Of a stretch of 64,000 nucleotides of DNA, positions 17,620-26,268 are shown piece by piece. A program made the position numbers and the translations under genes. Position 1 is the stretch's first letter; every line of letters starts with the position of its first letter. The notes below the pieces were generated by a model. The model was not told where the DNA came from. It ran no database searches and was given only the letters and a program-made list of their open reading frames with translations. This stretch comes from Lachnospiraceae bacterium (GTDB lineage Bacteria > Bacillota > Clostridia > Lachnospirales > Lachnospiraceae): positions 1-64,000 of the forward strand of contig JAILJP010000030.1 in NCBI GenBank assembly GCA_024694625.1. The letters are read 5' to 3'.

Positions 17620-20043
17620 ATGGCTCAGGCATATAATCATCATACTGTTGAAAAAAAATGGCAGAAATATTGGGAGGAAAACGAAACCTTTAAGACGGAC
17701 GTTTGGGATTTCTCAAAGCCCAAATACTACGCGTTGGATATGTTTCCCTATCCCTCAGGAGTAGGATTGCATGCTGGTCATCCGGAAGGTTATACAGCAA
17801 CAGATATTATGTCCCGTATGAAGAGAATGCAGGGATACAATGTACTTCATCCCATGGGATACGATTCTTTTGGTCTTCCTGCAGAGCAGTACGCAGTTAC
17901 TACAGGAAATCATCCTGCAGGATTTACTGAGAAAAACGTTGCTACCTTTTCAAAGCAGTTAAAGGAATTGGGCTTTGACTATGATTGGTCAAAGATGCTT
18001 GCAACATCCGATCCCGCTTTTTATAAATGGACACAGTGGATTTTCAAAAAGCTTTACGAAGCAGGCTATGCAAAGCATATCGACATGCCTGTAAACTGGT
18101 GTGAAGAGTTGGGAACCGTATTGTCCAACGATGAAGTTATTGACGGAAAGTCTGAACGTGGTGGATACCCTGTTGTGAAAAAGATGATGAAACAGTGGGT
18201 AATCGACCAGCAGTCTTTTGCCGAAGAATTATTGTCCGGTCTTGATGAAATTGAATGGCCGGAGTCTACAAAGGAGATTCAGAGAAACTGGATTGGAAAA
18301 TCAACCGGTGTGGAAGTTGATTTCTCTATTGAAGGTGGCGGTGAATTCTCTATCTTTACCACCTGTATTGAAACAATTTACGGTATTACCTTTATGGTAC
18401 TTGCTCCCGATGGAGAGATTACCGCAAGTTTGTTGGATCGTGTGGAAAACCGTGAAGAAGTAGAAGCTTATATTGCAGAAACTGCAAAGAAAAATGATTT
18501 GGATCGTACGGATTTGAATAAGACAAAATCCGGATGTCCTTTAAAGGGTATCTATGCCATTAACCCTGTAAACGGAAGAAAAGTTCCGGTATTTATCGGT
18601 GACTTTGTATTGGCAAGTTATGGTACCGGTGCGGTTATGGCTGTTCCTACTCATGATCAAAGAGACTTTGAATATGCACAGGCTCATGGATTGGAGTATA
18701 TTCAGGTAATCGATGGAGAAGGTGTGGATGTTTCAAATCATGCCTTTGAAAAACAGGATTACCTTGGAAAGGGATGCACCTTAATTAATTCAGAAGAGTT
18801 CAATGGTCTTACCGTTGAAGAAGCTAAGCCTGCCATTACCAAGAAATTGGTGGATATGGGTGTAGCCAGAGAAAAGGTGAATTACCATTTTCGTGAATGG
18901 ATTTTTGCAAGACAAAGATATTGGGGCGAACCTGTTCCCTGTGTTTATAAAGAAGACGGAAGCATTGCCTTTGTTCCCGATGAAGAACTTCCGGTAGAAC
19001 TTCCTGAGTTGGAAGACTATAAGGGAAAAAACGGACAGGCACCTTTGGAAAATGCCACCGAATGGAAAGCCTACGATAAAAACGGTTTAAAAGGTACCAG
19101 AGAAACTTCTACCATGCCCGGTTCAGCAGGTTCTTCTTGGTACTATATGCGATATATCGATCCTCATAATGACAAGGAATTTGCAAATCAGGAACTTTTG
19201 AAGCACTGGATGCCTGTTGATTTATATGTAGGTGGTCCGGAACACGCTGTAGGACACTTGATTTATTCCCGTATTTGGAATAGATTTTTATACAATCAGG
19301 GACTTTCTCCTGTAAAGGAACCCTTCAAGAAATTGGTTCATCAGGGTATGATTCTTGGTGAAAACGGAATCAAAATGGGTAAACGTTTCCCTGAGTTTGT
19401 TGTCAACCCCAGTGATATTGTAAGAGATTATGGTGCAGACACTCTTCGTTTGTATGAAATGTTTATGGGACCTTTGGAAGTATCAAAACCCTGGAACTCC
19501 AACAATGTTCAGGGTGCGAAGAAGTTTATCAACCGTGTATATACCTTCTTTGCAGAGCCTTCCAATATCGTAGATGAAGATGATAAAACATTGGAAAAGA
19601 TTTATCATCAGACTGTTAAGAAGGTAACCAACGACTTTGAAGAACTTGGTTATAACACAGCGATTTCTCAGATGATGATTTTTGTAAATGCAGTTTACAA
19701 AGCAGGAAGCTGCTACAGAGAATACGCTGAAAACTTTATTAAGATGTTCTCTTGTATTTGCCCTCACGTAGGTGAAGAAATTTGGGAGATTATGGGTCAT
19801 AATAACACCATCGCCTATGAAGCTTGGCCTACCTATGACGAGGCTAAATGTGTAGAAGATACGGTAGAAATCGCTGTACAGATCAATGGAAAGGTAAAAG
19901 CTACCATCGCCATTGGTAAAGATGATCCGAAGGATGACGTAATTGCCAAAGGGAAAGAAGCAATTGCCGATAAGCTGGAAGGATTGAACATTGTAAAAGA
20001 GATTTACGTACCCGGCAGAATTGTAAACATTGTAGCAAAATAA
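17620..20043 (+). CDS. leuS: Leucine--tRNA ligase
   Basis: Class I synthetase charging tRNA-Leu. The 807-residue protein has the HIGH-type motif HAGH (51-54), an editing domain in the middle, DSFGLPAEQYA, and a C-terminal anticodon-binding region. The KMSKS loop reads KMGKR (585-589). The open frame begins with TTG at 17608, only one base from the AGGAGG (17601-17606); the ATG at 17620 is the realistic start. The gene has its own promoter and is followed by a hairpin before icd. Confidence 0.96.
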   Translation: MAQAYNHHTVEKKWQKYWEENETFKTDVWDFSKPKYYALDMFPYPSGVGLHAGHPEGYTATDIMSRMKRMQGYNVLHPMGYDSFGLPAEQYAVTTGNHPAGFTEKNVATFSKQLKELGFDYDWSKMLATSDPAFYKWTQWIFKKLYEAGYAKHIDMPVNWCEELGTVLSNDEVIDGKSERGGYPVVKKMMKQWVIDQQSFAEELLSGLDEIEWPESTKEIQRNWIGKSTGVEVDFSIEGGGEFSIFTTCIETIYGITFMVLAPDGEITASLLDRVENREEVEAYIAETAKKNDLDRTDLNKTKSGCPLKGIYAINPVNGRKVPVFIGDFVLASYGTGAVMAVPTHDQRDFEYAQAHGLEYIQVIDGEGVDVSNHAFEKQDYLGKGCTLINSEEFNGLTVEEAKPAITKKLVDMGVAREKVNYHFREWIFARQRYWGEPVPCVYKEDGSIAFVPDEELPVELPELEDYKGKNGQAPLENATEWKAYDKNGLKGTRETSTMPGSAGSSWYYMRYIDPHNDKEFANQELLKHWMPVDLYVGGPEHAVGHLIYSRIWNRFLYNQGLSPVKEPFKKLVHQGMILGENGIKMGKRFPEFVVNPSDIVRDYGADTLRLYEMFMGPLEVSKPWNSNNVQGAKKFINRVYTFFAEPSNIVDEDDKTLEKIYHQTVKKVTNDFEELGYNTAISQMMIFVNAVYKAGSCYREYAENFIKMFSCICPHVGEEIWEIMGHNNTIAYEAWPTYDEAKCVEDTVEIAVQINGKVKATIAIGKDDPKDDVIAKGKEAIADKLEGLNIVKEIYVPGRIVNIVAK

Positions 20044-20052
20044 TGATACACA

Positions 20053-20087
20053 TTAAGGTGGCTGTTTTTACAACCACCTTAAATTTT
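20053..20087 (+). terminator. Hairpin between leuS and icd
   Basis: A 9-bp perfect stem TTAAGGTGG (20053-20061) with CCACCTTAA (20074-20082), then ATTTTG. The T-tail is short and the icd start lies 20 bp further on with no room for a promoter after it. A weak TTGTAA-N17-TGATAC before the hairpin (20021-20049) could drive icd, which would put the hairpin in its leader. Confidence 0.6.
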
Positions 20088-20101
20088 GAAAGGAAAAGAT
20101 T

Positions 20102-21310
20102 ATGTCAAAGATTGAAATGAAAACCCCATTGGTAGAGATGGACGGAGATGAAATGACCAGAATCCTCTGGCAGATGATCAAAGAGGAATTGATTACTCCC
20201 TTTGTGGATTTAAAAAGTGAGTATTACGATCTGGGATTGGAACACAGAAATGAAACCAACGATCAGGTAACAGTAGATTCTGCTGAAGCTACCAAAAAAT
20301 ACGGTGTTGCTGTTAAATGTGCCACCATTACTCCCAATGCGGCAAGAATGGAAGAGTATGATTTGAAAGAGATGTGGAAGTCTCCCAACGGAACCATCCG
20401 TGCGATTTTGGACGGAACTGTTTTCCGTGCTCCCATTATTGTAAAGGGAATTGAACCCTGCGTTGGAAACTGGAAGAAACCCATCACCATCGCTCGTCAT
20501 GCTTACGGTGATGTTTATAAAGCTTCTGAAATGAAGATTGATGGTCCCGGAAAGGTGGAACTTGTTTACACCAAAGAAGATGGTACAGAAGTACGTGAAT
20601 TGGTACATAATTTCACTGGTGCCGGTGTGGTACAGGGTCAGCATAACTTATGCAATTCCATTGATAGTTTTGCAAGAAGCTGCTTCAATTTTGCTTTGGA
20701 TTCCAAACAGGATTTGTGGTTTGCTACAAAGGATACCATTTCCAAAAAGTATGACCATACCTTTAAGGATATTTTCCAGGAAATCTATGATGCTGAATAC
20801 AAAGACAAGTTTGAGGCTGCTGGAATTGAATATTTCTATACCTTGATTGATGATGCCGTTGCCCGTGTAATGAAATCCGAAGGTGGATTTATCTGGGCTT
20901 GTAAGAATTACGACGGAGATGTAATGAGTGATATGCTTTCTTCCGCTTTTGGTTCACTTGCTATGATGACTTCAGTATTGGTTTCTCCTCAGGGCTATTT
21001 TGAATATGAAGCTGCTCACGGAACCGTTCAGCGTCATTATTATAAACACTTAAAGGGAGAAGAAACCTCCACCAACTCTGTTGCTACTATTTTTGCATGG
21101 AGTGGAGCCCTTAGAAAACGTGGTGAATTGGATGAACTTCCTGATCTTATGAAGTTTGCCGATCAGTTGGAAAAGGCTTGTATTGATACTATTGAATCCG
21201 GAAAAATGACCGGAGATTTAGCACGAATTACCACTTTGGAAAATCCCACTGTTTTAAACAGTAGAGATTTCATTGTTGCTATTCGTGAAACATTGGAATC
21301 TTATGTTTAA
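20102..21310 (+). CDS. icd: NADP-dependent isocitrate dehydrogenase (eukaryotic-type)
   Basis: Oxidatively decarboxylates isocitrate to 2-oxoglutarate with NADP. The 402-residue sequence belongs to the IDH subfamily that includes the human cytosolic and mitochondrial enzymes, not the E. coli Icd type: it opens [17 protein letters not shown] and has [32 protein letters not shown] and the [11 protein letters not shown] segment. In a fermenter it would feed glutamate synthesis; citrate synthase and aconitase genes are not here. A hairpin precedes it and the ABC-F gene follows after 11 bp. Confidence 0.93.
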   Translation: MSKIEMKTPLVEMDGDEMTRILWQMIKEELITPFVDLKSEYYDLGLEHRNETNDQVTVDSAEATKKYGVAVKCATITPNAARMEEYDLKEMWKSPNGTIRAILDGTVFRAPIIVKGIEPCVGNWKKPITIARHAYGDVYKASEMKIDGPGKVELVYTKEDGTEVRELVHNFTGAGVVQGQHNLCNSIDSFARSCFNFALDSKQDLWFATKDTISKKYDHTFKDIFQEIYDAEYKDKFEAAGIEYFYTLIDDAVARVMKSEGGFIWACKNYDGDVMSDMLSSAFGSLAMMTSVLVSPQGYFEYEAAHGTVQRHYYKHLKGEETSTNSVATIFAWSGALRKRGELDELPDLMKFADQLEKACIDTIESGKMTGDLARITTLENPTVLNSRDFIVAIRETLESYV

Positions 21311-21321
21311 GGAGTAAGATT

Positions 21322-23235
21322 ATGATTTTAACCTGTCAAAATTTAAAGGTGGCATTTGGTGACGAAGTATTGTTTGAAAATGTTTCCTTTCAAATTCGCG
21401 AGCAGGAGCATGTTGCCATAGTCGGACCAAACGGCTGTGGAAAATCCACACTTTTGAAGGTGATTACATCGGAGCTCTCCCCGTCGGAGGGCTCCGTTAC
21501 ATTTGGAAAAGATGTAACCTTTGGTTATCTTGCCCAGTATCAGGATACCTCAGTGGAAGATAAGATTTTCCAACACGTGCTTCATGCCAATGAAACAATT
21601 TTGCAAATGGAAGCGGAACTTCGCGAAATGGAAGATGCACTAAAGGATACCTCTGGTGAAGAAATGGAGGCTCTTTTAAACCGTTACCATGAAAAAGCCC
21701 ATAGTTTTGACTTGATGGGTGGTAATTCCTATCGAAGTGAAGTGGTAGGTGTATTAAAGGGGCTTGGATTTTCTGAAGAGGATTTTGACAAGACTATGAG
21801 TCAGTTGTCCGGTGGACAAAAGACTCGTGTGAATCTGGCAAGACTTTTAATGCAAAAGCCGGATTTGCTTTTGTTGGATGAGCCGATTAACCATTTGGAT
21901 TTGGCTTCCATTGAATGGTTGGAAACTTTCCTTTTGAACTATAAAGGTGCAGTTTTGATTGTAGCTCATGACCGTTATTTCTTGGATCATATCGTGGGAA
22001 CCGTTATTGATTTGGCCTTCCATACAGCAAAGAGTTACAAGGGAAATTATTCTGCCTTTTCACAGCAAAAACGTCAGATGCTTTTAACTCGTCAAAGGGA
22101 GTTTGAAAAGCAGCAAAAGGAGATTGCCCACCAGGAAGAAGTCATTGACAAGCTTCGTCAGTTTAATCGGGAAAAGTTCATTAAGCGTGCAGAAAGCCGT
22201 GTGAAACAGTTGGACAAGATGGAACGGATTGAAAATTTCCAAGCGGACAATACGGCGATGAAGATTTCTTTGAAACCGGACCGTATCAGTGGAAATGACG
22301 TTCTTAGTGTGGATGGATTAAAAAAATCCTTTGATGACCAGACATTATTTTCTGATCTTTCCTTTGAAATCCACAGAGGAGAGCATGTGGCTTTATTAGG
22401 AGACAATGGAACCGGAAAGACTACCATTTTGAAGATTCTAAACGATAAATTAGAAGCTGATGGTGGAAAAATCAAAATCGGAACCGGTGTGGAAATCGCA
22501 TATTACGATCAGGAACAGCAGGAATTAAACGATGATAATACCTTGTTTGATGAATTGAAGGATGCCTATCCCAATCTTACAGATACAAAGGTGCGAAACG
22601 TATTGGCTGCCTTTTTGTTTACCGGGGAAGATGCGTTCAAAAAGATTTCGGCGTTATCCGGTGGGGAACGAGGCCGCGTATCATTGGCAAAACTTATGCT
22701 TTCCGGAGCCAACTTTTTGATTTTGGATGAGCCTACCAACCATTTGGATATGGAATCCAAAGATATATTGGAAAGTGCGCTTAATTCTTATGATGGAACC
22801 GTTTTTTATGTATCTCATGACCGATATTTTATCAATCAGACGGCTCAGAGAATTTTAGAACTTCGGGATGAAAAAATTTATGCTTACCTTGGAAATTATG
22901 ACTATTATTTGTCGAAAAAAGATGAAGCCATTTATCAGTCAAAAAACAATGTGAATGTGCAGGCAGAAACGGAAGAAAAATCCGAAGGAAAGCTTTCATG
23001 GGAAGAGCAAAAGCGATTGGAAGCGGAAAAACGTAAGAAACAGAATCAGATTTCCAAGGTAGAAGAACGTATCGAAGAACTGGAGTTGAAAATTGCAGAA
23101 ATCGATGAACAGTTTTTGGATGAGGGCATAGCTAAAAATTCCGCTAAACTCAATGAGTTGTCTGCTACACAGGCTTCGTTAAAAGAAGAACTGGAAGCAG
23201 CTTATGAAGAATGGGAAGTGCTAAACGAGGCATAA
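21322..23235 (+). CDS. ABC-F family ATP-binding protein
   Basis: A soluble tandem-ABC ATPase of the ABC-F class, which acts on the ribosome instead of at a membrane. Of 637 residues, domain 1 has Walker A GPNGCGKST (35-43), signature LSGGQKT and a DEPINHLD Walker B; domain 2 has GDNGTGKTT (360-368), signature LSGGERG and DEPTNHLD. A charged linker with several Arg/Lys separates them, and a C-terminal coiled coil (about 560-637) is of the Uup/YdiF type. Domain 1 has Ile where most members have Thr in DEPTNHLD. Whether it is a housekeeping translation factor or a resistance factor cannot be told; it lies in a housekeeping context. Confidence 0.9.
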   Translation: MILTCQNLKVAFGDEVLFENVSFQIREQEHVAIVGPNGCGKSTLLKVITSELSPSEGSVTFGKDVTFGYLAQYQDTSVEDKIFQHVLHANETILQMEAELREMEDALKDTSGEEMEALLNRYHEKAHSFDLMGGNSYRSEVVGVLKGLGFSEEDFDKTMSQLSGGQKTRVNLARLLMQKPDLLLLDEPINHLDLASIEWLETFLLNYKGAVLIVAHDRYFLDHIVGTVIDLAFHTAKSYKGNYSAFSQQKRQMLLTRQREFEKQQKEIAHQEEVIDKLRQFNREKFIKRAESRVKQLDKMERIENFQADNTAMKISLKPDRISGNDVLSVDGLKKSFDDQTLFSDLSFEIHRGEHVALLGDNGTGKTTILKILNDKLEADGGKIKIGTGVEIAYYDQEQQELNDDNTLFDELKDAYPNLTDTKVRNVLAAFLFTGEDAFKKISALSGGERGRVSLAKLMLSGANFLILDEPTNHLDMESKDILESALNSYDGTVFYVSHDRYFINQTAQRILELRDEKIYAYLGNYDYYLSKKDEAIYQSKNNVNVQAETEEKSEGKLSWEEQKRLEAEKRKKQNQISKVEERIEELELKIAEIDEQFLDEGIAKNSAKLNELSATQASLKEELEAAYEEWEVLNEA

Positions 23236-23264
23236 TGCAAAGAATTATAATAAATGTGTATATT

Positions 23265-23282
23265 ATGTTAAATGTTTGACAA
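23265..23282 (+). promoter_or_regulatory. Probable Rex operator (autoregulatory)
   Basis: ATGTTAA (23265-23271), a 4-bp spacer and TTGACAA (23276-23282) match the clostridial Rex consensus TTGTTAA-N4-TTAACAA at 12 of 14 positions. It overlaps the -35 box of the rex promoter, so Rex bound here would block polymerase when the NADH/NAD ratio is low. Confidence 0.6.
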
Positions 23283-23305
23283 AATGGTAGGTGACATCTT
23301 ATACT
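23276..23305 (+). promoter_or_regulatory. Promoter of rex
   Basis: Perfect TTGACA (23276-23281), an 18-bp spacer and TATACT (23300-23305), or TTATAC with a 17-bp spacer. It lies 34 bp before the rex start codon. Confidence 0.75.
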
Positions 23306-23338
23306 TTTGTTAGTTATTTTAGTGAGAAGGGAATATAA

Positions 23339-23962
23339 ATGGAACGAGAAATATCACAAGCGGTCATTCGTAGAATGCCAAGATATTACAGATACCTTGG
23401 GGAACTATTAGAATCGAATGTAGAAAGAATTTCATCAAATGAGCTTTCAAAATTAATGCATGTTACAGCTTCCCAGATTCGACAGGATCTAAACAATTTT
23501 GGTGGATTCGGTCAGCAGGGCTATGGCTATAACGTGAAATTTTTACATGATGAAATTGGTAAGATATTGGGATTGAATCAGATGCACAATGTGATTTTAA
23601 TCGGAGCCGGAAACTTAGGTCAGGCCATTGCCAATTATGTAAATTTTGAAAAGCTTTCATTTCGTATGATTGGTTTATTTGATGTAAATCCGGATAAAAT
23701 TGGAAATGTATTTAGCGGCGCAGAAGTACGACACATGGATGAACTTCCTGAATTTTTAAAGGATCATCATGTGGATATTGCAGCTTTGACTTTGCCAAAG
23801 GACAATGCAGAAGCAGTTGCCGCGGAGTTGGTGAATTTAGGAATTACCGCAATTTGGAATTTTGCCCATGTAGATTTGGAAGTGCCTGAAAATGTGGTAG
23901 TTCAAAATGTTCATTTATCAGACAGCTTAATGCAGCTTTCTTATAATATTACTCAGATTTAA
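23339..23962 (+). CDS. rex: Redox-sensing transcriptional repressor Rex
   Basis: Rex senses the NADH/NAD ratio and represses fermentation and energy genes. The 207-residue protein has an N-terminal winged helix (about 1-80, with the recognition segment TASQIRQDLNNFGGFGQQGYGY) and a C-terminal Rossmann domain with GAGNLG (89-94), ending in a swapped helix. The ATG at 23339 follows GAAGGG. A near-consensus Rex box overlaps its promoter, indicating autoregulation. A coiled-coil protein gene follows 9 bp later. Confidence 0.96.
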   Translation: MEREISQAVIRRMPRYYRYLGELLESNVERISSNELSKLMHVTASQIRQDLNNFGGFGQQGYGYNVKFLHDEIGKILGLNQMHNVILIGAGNLGQAIANYVNFEKLSFRMIGLFDVNPDKIGNVFSGAEVRHMDELPEFLKDHHVDIAALTLPKDNAEAVAAELVNLGITAIWNFAHVDLEVPENVVVQNVHLSDSLMQLSYNITQI

Positions 23963-23971
23963 GGAGCGATT

Positions 23972-24682
23972 ATGGACGAAAAGCAGTTTGAAGCAGCTTT
24001 AAAAGCAAATCGGATTCCTACACTGGTGTTGGATCAGAAATGGCATAGATTGTTTGCTATTAGCGGAAAACCTGAAGATGTACGTACTTTAGAAGTGGAA
24101 GAAAAAGAAATTCTTTTACATCAGGGGAAACTAAATCAGGAAATCAAAGATTTAAAAAAGATCAAATCGGATTTGATGAAGGGGATTGTGGACAATATGG
24201 AGGGTGCCGACGCAAAGAAGGCTACCAAGGAAAGTGAAAAAAAGCTCTCCGACAATAAACGTCTTTTAGACGAAACCAATGCCAAAATTGAAGCGGATGA
24301 AGATGAGTTAATGGATATTCCGAAGCTTCTGAAAGAAAAAAATGACGAGCTTATGCTTGCCACCATGACCTATTGTTACGCGAGACTTCGTACCAATGCT
24401 TCGGAAGCAAAAGAGATTACGGACTGGATTACCAATGTCCGTATTGAGTTGAAAAAGAATATTATCAAGAAGCAAAATCGTGAAATCAACAATAAAGAGA
24501 TTTATTCCTATCTCCATGATTTGTTTGGAAAAGATGTTATGCAGCTTTTTGATGTGAAATATGAAGAGGAGTTGCCTATTGAGGCACCCAAGGAAGAGGT
24601 TTCTGCTACGGTAAAACGGAAAGAAGAAAAAGAAGCCAATAAAGAACGTAGTGAAAACTTTGATGTCAAAAACAATAAATAA
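23972..24682 (+). CDS. Coiled-coil protein of unknown function
   Basis: I do not recognise this 236-residue hydrophilic protein. The N-terminal 40 residues look globular (TLVLDQKWHRLF), followed by a Lys/Glu-rich coiled coil (about 45-125), a helical segment with conserved-looking aromatic residues (about 128-195, including YCYARLRTN) and a charged, probably disordered C-terminus. There is no signal peptide or membrane segment. It is 9 bp after rex and thus in its transcript, followed by a strong terminator. A role linked to redox control is only suggested by position. Confidence 0.6.
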   Translation: MDEKQFEAALKANRIPTLVLDQKWHRLFAISGKPEDVRTLEVEEKEILLHQGKLNQEIKDLKKIKSDLMKGIVDNMEGADAKKATKESEKKLSDNKRLLDETNAKIEADEDELMDIPKLLKEKNDELMLATMTYCYARLRTNASEAKEITDWITNVRIELKKNIIKKQNREINNKEIYSYLHDLFGKDVMQLFDVKYEEELPIEAPKEEVSATVKRKEEKEANKERSENFDVKNNK

Positions 24683-24693
24683 AATGTTATGAT

Positions 24694-24724
24694 AAAAGTG
24701 TCTTGCTTAGCAAGGCACTTTTTT
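24694..24724 (+). terminator. Rho-independent terminator after the rex operon
   Basis: A 13-bp stem with one G-T pair, 24694-24706 with 24710-24722, a TTA loop and a run of six T. It is one of the strongest in the window. The ribosome binding site of the next gene begins only a few bases after it. Confidence 0.85.
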
Positions 24725-24739
24725 AGGGAGGATGAAGTC

Positions 24740-26236
24740 ATGTTACATGTTTTAAATGGAAAAGAAATGCATGCCTGTGACCAAAAGGTAATATCCGAAT
24801 TTGGAATTCCTTCTTTGGTACTTATGGAAAAGGCGTCTCTTGGAGTTTGCTCTTACATAAAGGAACATTTCACAAAAGATAGTTCCATTGGAATTGTTTG
24901 CGGACCGGGTAACAATGGAGGCGACGGTCTTGCTGTGGGACGTTTGCTTTTTGACGAGGGATATGATGTAAAAATCTTTCTTTGCGAGGATAGCAATCAC
25001 CTTTCTGTGGATGCAAAAGCTCAATACAAATCCGCTGTTTGTTATGGCATTCCTTTTGTAATGGATTTGGAAGAGATTAGAGATTGTGATGTGATTTTAG
25101 ATGCAATTTTTGGAACCGGATTGGGAAGAAGTGTGGAAGGCGCTTATAGAGAGATTATTACCTCTTTAAATGAGTTTTCCGGAGAAAAGATTGCTGTGGA
25201 TATTCCCAGTGGAATTTGCTCCGATGATGGAAGGGTGTTGGGAGTTGCAGTGAAGTGTTCGGCGACCGTTACCTTTGCCTATTATAAAATCGGTCAGCTT
25301 TTATTCCCGGGAAGAGCGTATTGCGGAGAAGTGGTCCTTTGTGACATTGGAATCTCTGCGAAAATGCTAGAAGACAAGATGGGAAATCTTTCTTTTGAAA
25401 AGGAGGATTTGAAAGAATATTTACCTCAAAGAACCATGGATTCTCATAAAGGGACCTATGGAAAGGTATTGGTGGTTGCCGGTTCTAAAAACATGGCAGG
25501 AGCTGCATATTTTAGTGCAAAAGCTGCATATTTAATGGGGGCCGGTCTGGTACAGGTATTCACGGAGGAAGCAAATCGTATTGTGTTGCAAACACTTCTT
25601 CCGGAGGCCATTCTTACCACCTATGAGGGCAAAGTCAATGAAGATGAATTTACGAAAGCCATCCAATGGGCAGATGCCATTGTGGTAGGTCCGGGGCTGT
25701 CTACCGCCTCAACTTCCGTAAAGATTTTAAAACAGGTATTGGATTTGGCGGCTGTTCCTGTGGTGATTGATGCGGATGGGCTGAATATTCTTGCTGAGCA
25801 CAAAAATCTTTTGAAACGTCCTCATTTGGAATTGGTACTGACACCTCATTTGGGAGAAATGGCTCGTTTGACTGGACAGCCCGTATCTCATGTAAAAGAA
25901 AATCTTTTGCCTTTGGCAGAGGAATTCTCCAGAGACTACAACGTGGTTGTTGCATTAAAAGATGCTGCCAGTGTAGTGGCAATTCCATATTTGCAAAGTT
26001 ATATCAACCGTTCTGGAAACAACGGTCTATCTACCGGAGGAAGCGGAGATGTTTTGGCCGGAATTATGGGAGGCCTGATGGCACAGGGACTGGCAGGAGA
26101 AGTGGCTGCTCCTTTGGCTGTATATTTCCACGGACTTTGTGGTGAGGAAGGTTCCAAAAAGAAAGGCAAGGCTTCGCTTTTGGCTGAGGATATTTTGGGA
26201 GAGATTCCTTTTCTACTCAAAGAATATGTATTATAA
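24740..26236 (+). CDS. nnr: Bifunctional NAD(P)H-hydrate repair enzyme
   Basis: Repairs hydrated NAD(P)H: the N-terminal domain (about 1-215, with GPGNNGGDGL from 55) is the epimerase and the C-terminal domain (about 225-498) is the ADP/ATP-dependent dehydratase with the TGGSGDVL motif (432-439, probable catalytic Asp437). The open frame starts further upstream at 24689, but that portion runs through the terminator hairpin; the ATG at 24740 follows GGGAGGA and is chosen. The N-C fusion is the usual bacterial form. A CNNM-like gene follows after 32 bp. Confidence 0.94.
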   Translation: MLHVLNGKEMHACDQKVISEFGIPSLVLMEKASLGVCSYIKEHFTKDSSIGIVCGPGNNGGDGLAVGRLLFDEGYDVKIFLCEDSNHLSVDAKAQYKSAVCYGIPFVMDLEEIRDCDVILDAIFGTGLGRSVEGAYREIITSLNEFSGEKIAVDIPSGICSDDGRVLGVAVKCSATVTFAYYKIGQLLFPGRAYCGEVVLCDIGISAKMLEDKMGNLSFEKEDLKEYLPQRTMDSHKGTYGKVLVVAGSKNMAGAAYFSAKAAYLMGAGLVQVFTEEANRIVLQTLLPEAILTTYEGKVNEDEFTKAIQWADAIVVGPGLSTASTSVKILKQVLDLAAVPVVIDADGLNILAEHKNLLKRPHLELVLTPHLGEMARLTGQPVSHVKENLLPLAEEFSRDYNVVVALKDAASVVAIPYLQSYINRSGNNGLSTGGSGDVLAGIMGGLMAQGLAGEVAAPLAVYFHGLCGEEGSKKKGKASLLAEDILGEIPFLLKEYVL

Positions 26237-26268
26237 TGTAGTCTAATGAATTACTTTGGAGGAAGATT

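Noticed and set aside
15984-17620. A CRISPR array or further cas genes around the Cas10-like gene
   Set aside because: Reading both flanks I found no repeated direct-repeat/spacer pattern and no RAMP, Cas6 or CARF-type gene; the neighbours are EF-G-like and leuS.
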